Positions 6,504-7,694 of a DNA stretch of 7,694 nt are shown here, one piece after another. The stretch comes from an uncultured Rhodospirillales bacterium. Lineage in GTDB: Bacteria; Pseudomonadota; Alphaproteobacteria; CALMVH01. The stretch is from contig CALMVH010000255.1 of assembly GCA_937873165.1 (NCBI GenBank), positions 1,072 to 8,765 on the forward strand. The letters run 5' to 3'. The first letter of the stretch is position 1; every line of letters starts with the position of its first letter. Under the pieces are notes generated by a model that saw only the letters and a list, made by a program, of their open reading frames with translations, searched no databases and was not told the DNA's origin. A program made the position numbers and the translations under genes.

Positions 6504-6507
6504 AAGG
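6504..6507 (+). promoter_or_regulatory. Ribosome-binding site of glyQ
   Basis: AAGG ends six bases before the ATG at 6514. This supports that start and shows that glyQ has its own initiation signal within the operon. No promoter is evident in the 30-base gap. Confidence 0.55.
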
Positions 6508-6513
6508 TCGGGC

Positions 6514-7371
6514 ATGGCAACGGAACCTCTCAGTTTCCAGGATATCATCCTGACCCTGCAATCCTACTGGTCCAAACAGGGTTGCGTAATCCTGCAGCCT
6601 CTTGATGTCTCGGTCGGGGCTGGCACGCTGCACCCGGCCACGACCCTGCAGGCGCTGGGCGAGAAGCCCTGGAACGCCGCCTATGTCCAGCCCTCCCGCC
6701 GTCCCAGCGACGGACGCTACGGCGATAATCCGAACCGCTTGCAGCATTATTACCAGTTCCAGGTCATCATGAAGCCCTCGCCGGCGAACTGCCAGGAGCT
6801 GTACCTTGACAGCCTGACTGCGCTCGGTATCGACCCATTGCTGCACGACATCCGCTTCGTCGAGGACGATTGGGAAAACCCGACGATCGGCGCCTGGGGG
6901 CTGGGCTGGGAAGTCTGGTGCGACGGCATGGAGATCGGCCAGTTCACCTATTTCCAGCAGGTCGGCGGCCTCGAATGCTTCCCGGTGTCGTACGAAATGA
7001 CCTATGGGCTGGAACGCATGGCCATGTACATCCAGAATGTCGAGGACGTGTACGACCTGAAGTATAATGCGGACGGCGTAACCTACGGCGACGTGTTCAA
7101 GCGCAACGAGCGCGAGTTTTCCGGTTATAATTTCGAGCATGCCAACGTGGAAAAGCTGTTCCAGCATTTCGCGGATGCCGAGGCCGAATGCGCGGCCCTG
7201 CTGGAGCACAAGCTGGCGCTGCCCGCCTACGAGCAGTGCATCAAGGCCAGTCACCTGTTCAACCTGCTGAACGCGCGCGGCGTCATCAGCGTGGTGGAGC
7301 GCGCCGCCTATATCGGGCGCGTGCGGGCTTTGGCCAAACGCTGCTGCGAGACCTACGTGGAGGCGACATAA
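6514..7371 (+). CDS. glyQ: Glycine--tRNA ligase alpha subunit
   Basis: The 285-residue class II aminoacyl-tRNA synthetase subunit activates glycine and, with the beta subunit, charges tRNA-Gly in the bacterial alpha2beta2 enzyme. The sequence is highly typical. FQDIILTLQSYW opens the protein. GAGTLHPATTL (36-45) follows. The catalytic block VQPSRRPSDGRYGDNPNRL with QHYYQFQV covers residues 58-84. GWEVWCDGMEIGQFTYFQQ (131-149) and YGLERMAMYIQ (164-174, the motif 3 arginine region) complete the active site. Length matches the usual roughly 280-300 residues. The start ATG is supported by an AAGG site. The stop TAA shares a base with the glyS ATG (TAATG), so the two subunits are probably translated together in balanced amounts. 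Confidence 0.98.
   Translation: MATEPLSFQDIILTLQSYWSKQGCVILQPLDVSVGAGTLHPATTLQALGEKPWNAAYVQPSRRPSDGRYGDNPNRLQHYYQFQVIMKPSPANCQELYLDSLTALGIDPLLHDIRFVEDDWENPTIGAWGLGWEVWCDGMEIGQFTYFQQVGGLECFPVSYEMTYGLERMAMYIQNVEDVYDLKYNADGVTYGDVFKRNEREFSGYNFEHANVEKLFQHFADAEAECAALLEHKLALPAYEQCIKASHLFNLLNARGVISVVERAAYIGRVRALAKRCCETYVEAT
7359..7363 (+). promoter_or_regulatory. Ribosome-binding site of glyS inside the end of glyQ
   Basis: GGAGG lies seven bases before the glyS ATG at 7371, within the last glyQ codons. It is the strongest Shine-Dalgarno sequence in the window and fixes the glyS start at the TAATG junction. Confidence 0.75.
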
Positions 7372-7694
7372 TGGCCGAGTTCCTGCTGGAACTGCTGGGT
7401 GAGGAAATCCCCGCCCGCATGCAGAAAGACGCTGCGGAGAACCTGGAAAAACTGTTCATCGCGGGCTTGGCCTCGGCGAACCTGTCGCACGAGGCGGCTG
7501 AGGCGCATGTCACCCCACGCCGCCTTACGCTGCATGTGACGGGGTTGCCGACCGTGCAGCCGGATGTGGTCGAGGAACGCAAAGGACCGAAGGTGGGATC
7601 GCCCGAGGGCGCGCTGAAGGGCTTCCTGAAGGGCGCAGGTCTCGACAGCCTTGACCAGGCGGAACAGCGCGACACCGGCAGGGGCCTCTTCTGG
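7371..7694 (+). CDS. glyS: Glycine--tRNA ligase beta subunit, N-terminal part
   Basis: The first 108 codons are present and run open to the right window edge. The start MAEFLLELLGEEIPARM is the classic beginning of the beta subunit, which follows a (L)xExxxEExP pattern. TPRRLTLHV (about residues 49-57) and ERKGPKVGSPEGALKGFLKGAGL-like text at about 70-93 match the family. The beta subunit carries the tRNA-recognition part of the enzyme, including the anticodon-binding region that lies beyond this window. It directly overlaps the end of glyQ by one base and has a strong ribosome-binding site, as expected of a coupled pair. No frameshift is seen in the visible part. Confidence 0.97.
   Translation, partial: MAEFLLELLGEEIPARMQKDAAENLEKLFIAGLASANLSHEAAEAHVTPRRLTLHVTGLPTVQPDVVEERKGPKVGSPEGALKGFLKGAGLDSLDQAEQRDTGRGLFW

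Noticed and set aside
6502..7254. Minus-strand open frame (250 codons) opposite glyQ
   Set aside because: Shadow of a highly conserved gene on the plus strand; no independent evidence of coding.

Overview
The window looks like ordinary chromosomal DNA from a GC-rich alphaproteobacterium. Three things support this: glycyl-tRNA synthetase is split into separate alpha and beta subunit genes, an MCE-type lipid transport cassette ends in an ABC auxiliary lipoprotein, and a long-chain polyprenyl diphosphate synthase stands head-to-head with a TrmN6-like methyltransferase. The PAS/GAF content of the kinase would suit Rhodospirillales or Acetobacterales, but that is inference from general familiarity and cannot be settled from this sequence. 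I see no insertion sequence, integrase, phage gene, CRISPR array or obvious change in base composition.

Layout, left to right. (1) Positions 1-1820, plus strand: the end of an MCE/Mla-type phospholipid transport operon. It has the C-terminal part of the ATPase, the membrane-anchored MCE substrate-binding protein and an outer-membrane-type lipoprotein, with overlapping stop and start codons throughout. The permease and the ATP-binding Walker A part lie upstream of the window. (2) Positions 1822-4254, minus strand: a large soluble orphan histidine kinase (PAS-GAF-PAS-PAS-HisKA-HATPase) that converges on the lipoprotein gene with a single base between the two stop codons. (3) Positions 4326-4402, minus strand: tRNA-Pro(CGG) with encoded CCA, preceded by a good stable-RNA-like promoter. 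(4) Positions 4448-5470, minus strand: an IspB-type polyprenyl diphosphate synthase for the ubiquinone side chain. (5) Positions 5471-5530: a 60-bp divergent promoter region in which both genes may be transcribed as leaderless mRNAs. (6) Positions 5531-7694, plus strand: a TrmN6-like methyltransferase, a small membrane-anchored zinc-ribbon protein, glyQ and the first 108 codons of glyS, closely spaced and probably one operon.

Functionally the left part concerns outer-membrane lipid homeostasis. The right part is enriched in tRNA biology: a tRNA gene, a probable tRNA-modifying enzyme and a tRNA synthetase. No gene here clearly forms a new system. The points most worth a second look are the apparently leaderless divergent promoters, the partnerless multi-sensor kinase with a non-ATG start, and the small zinc-ribbon protein placed between the methyltransferase and glyQS.
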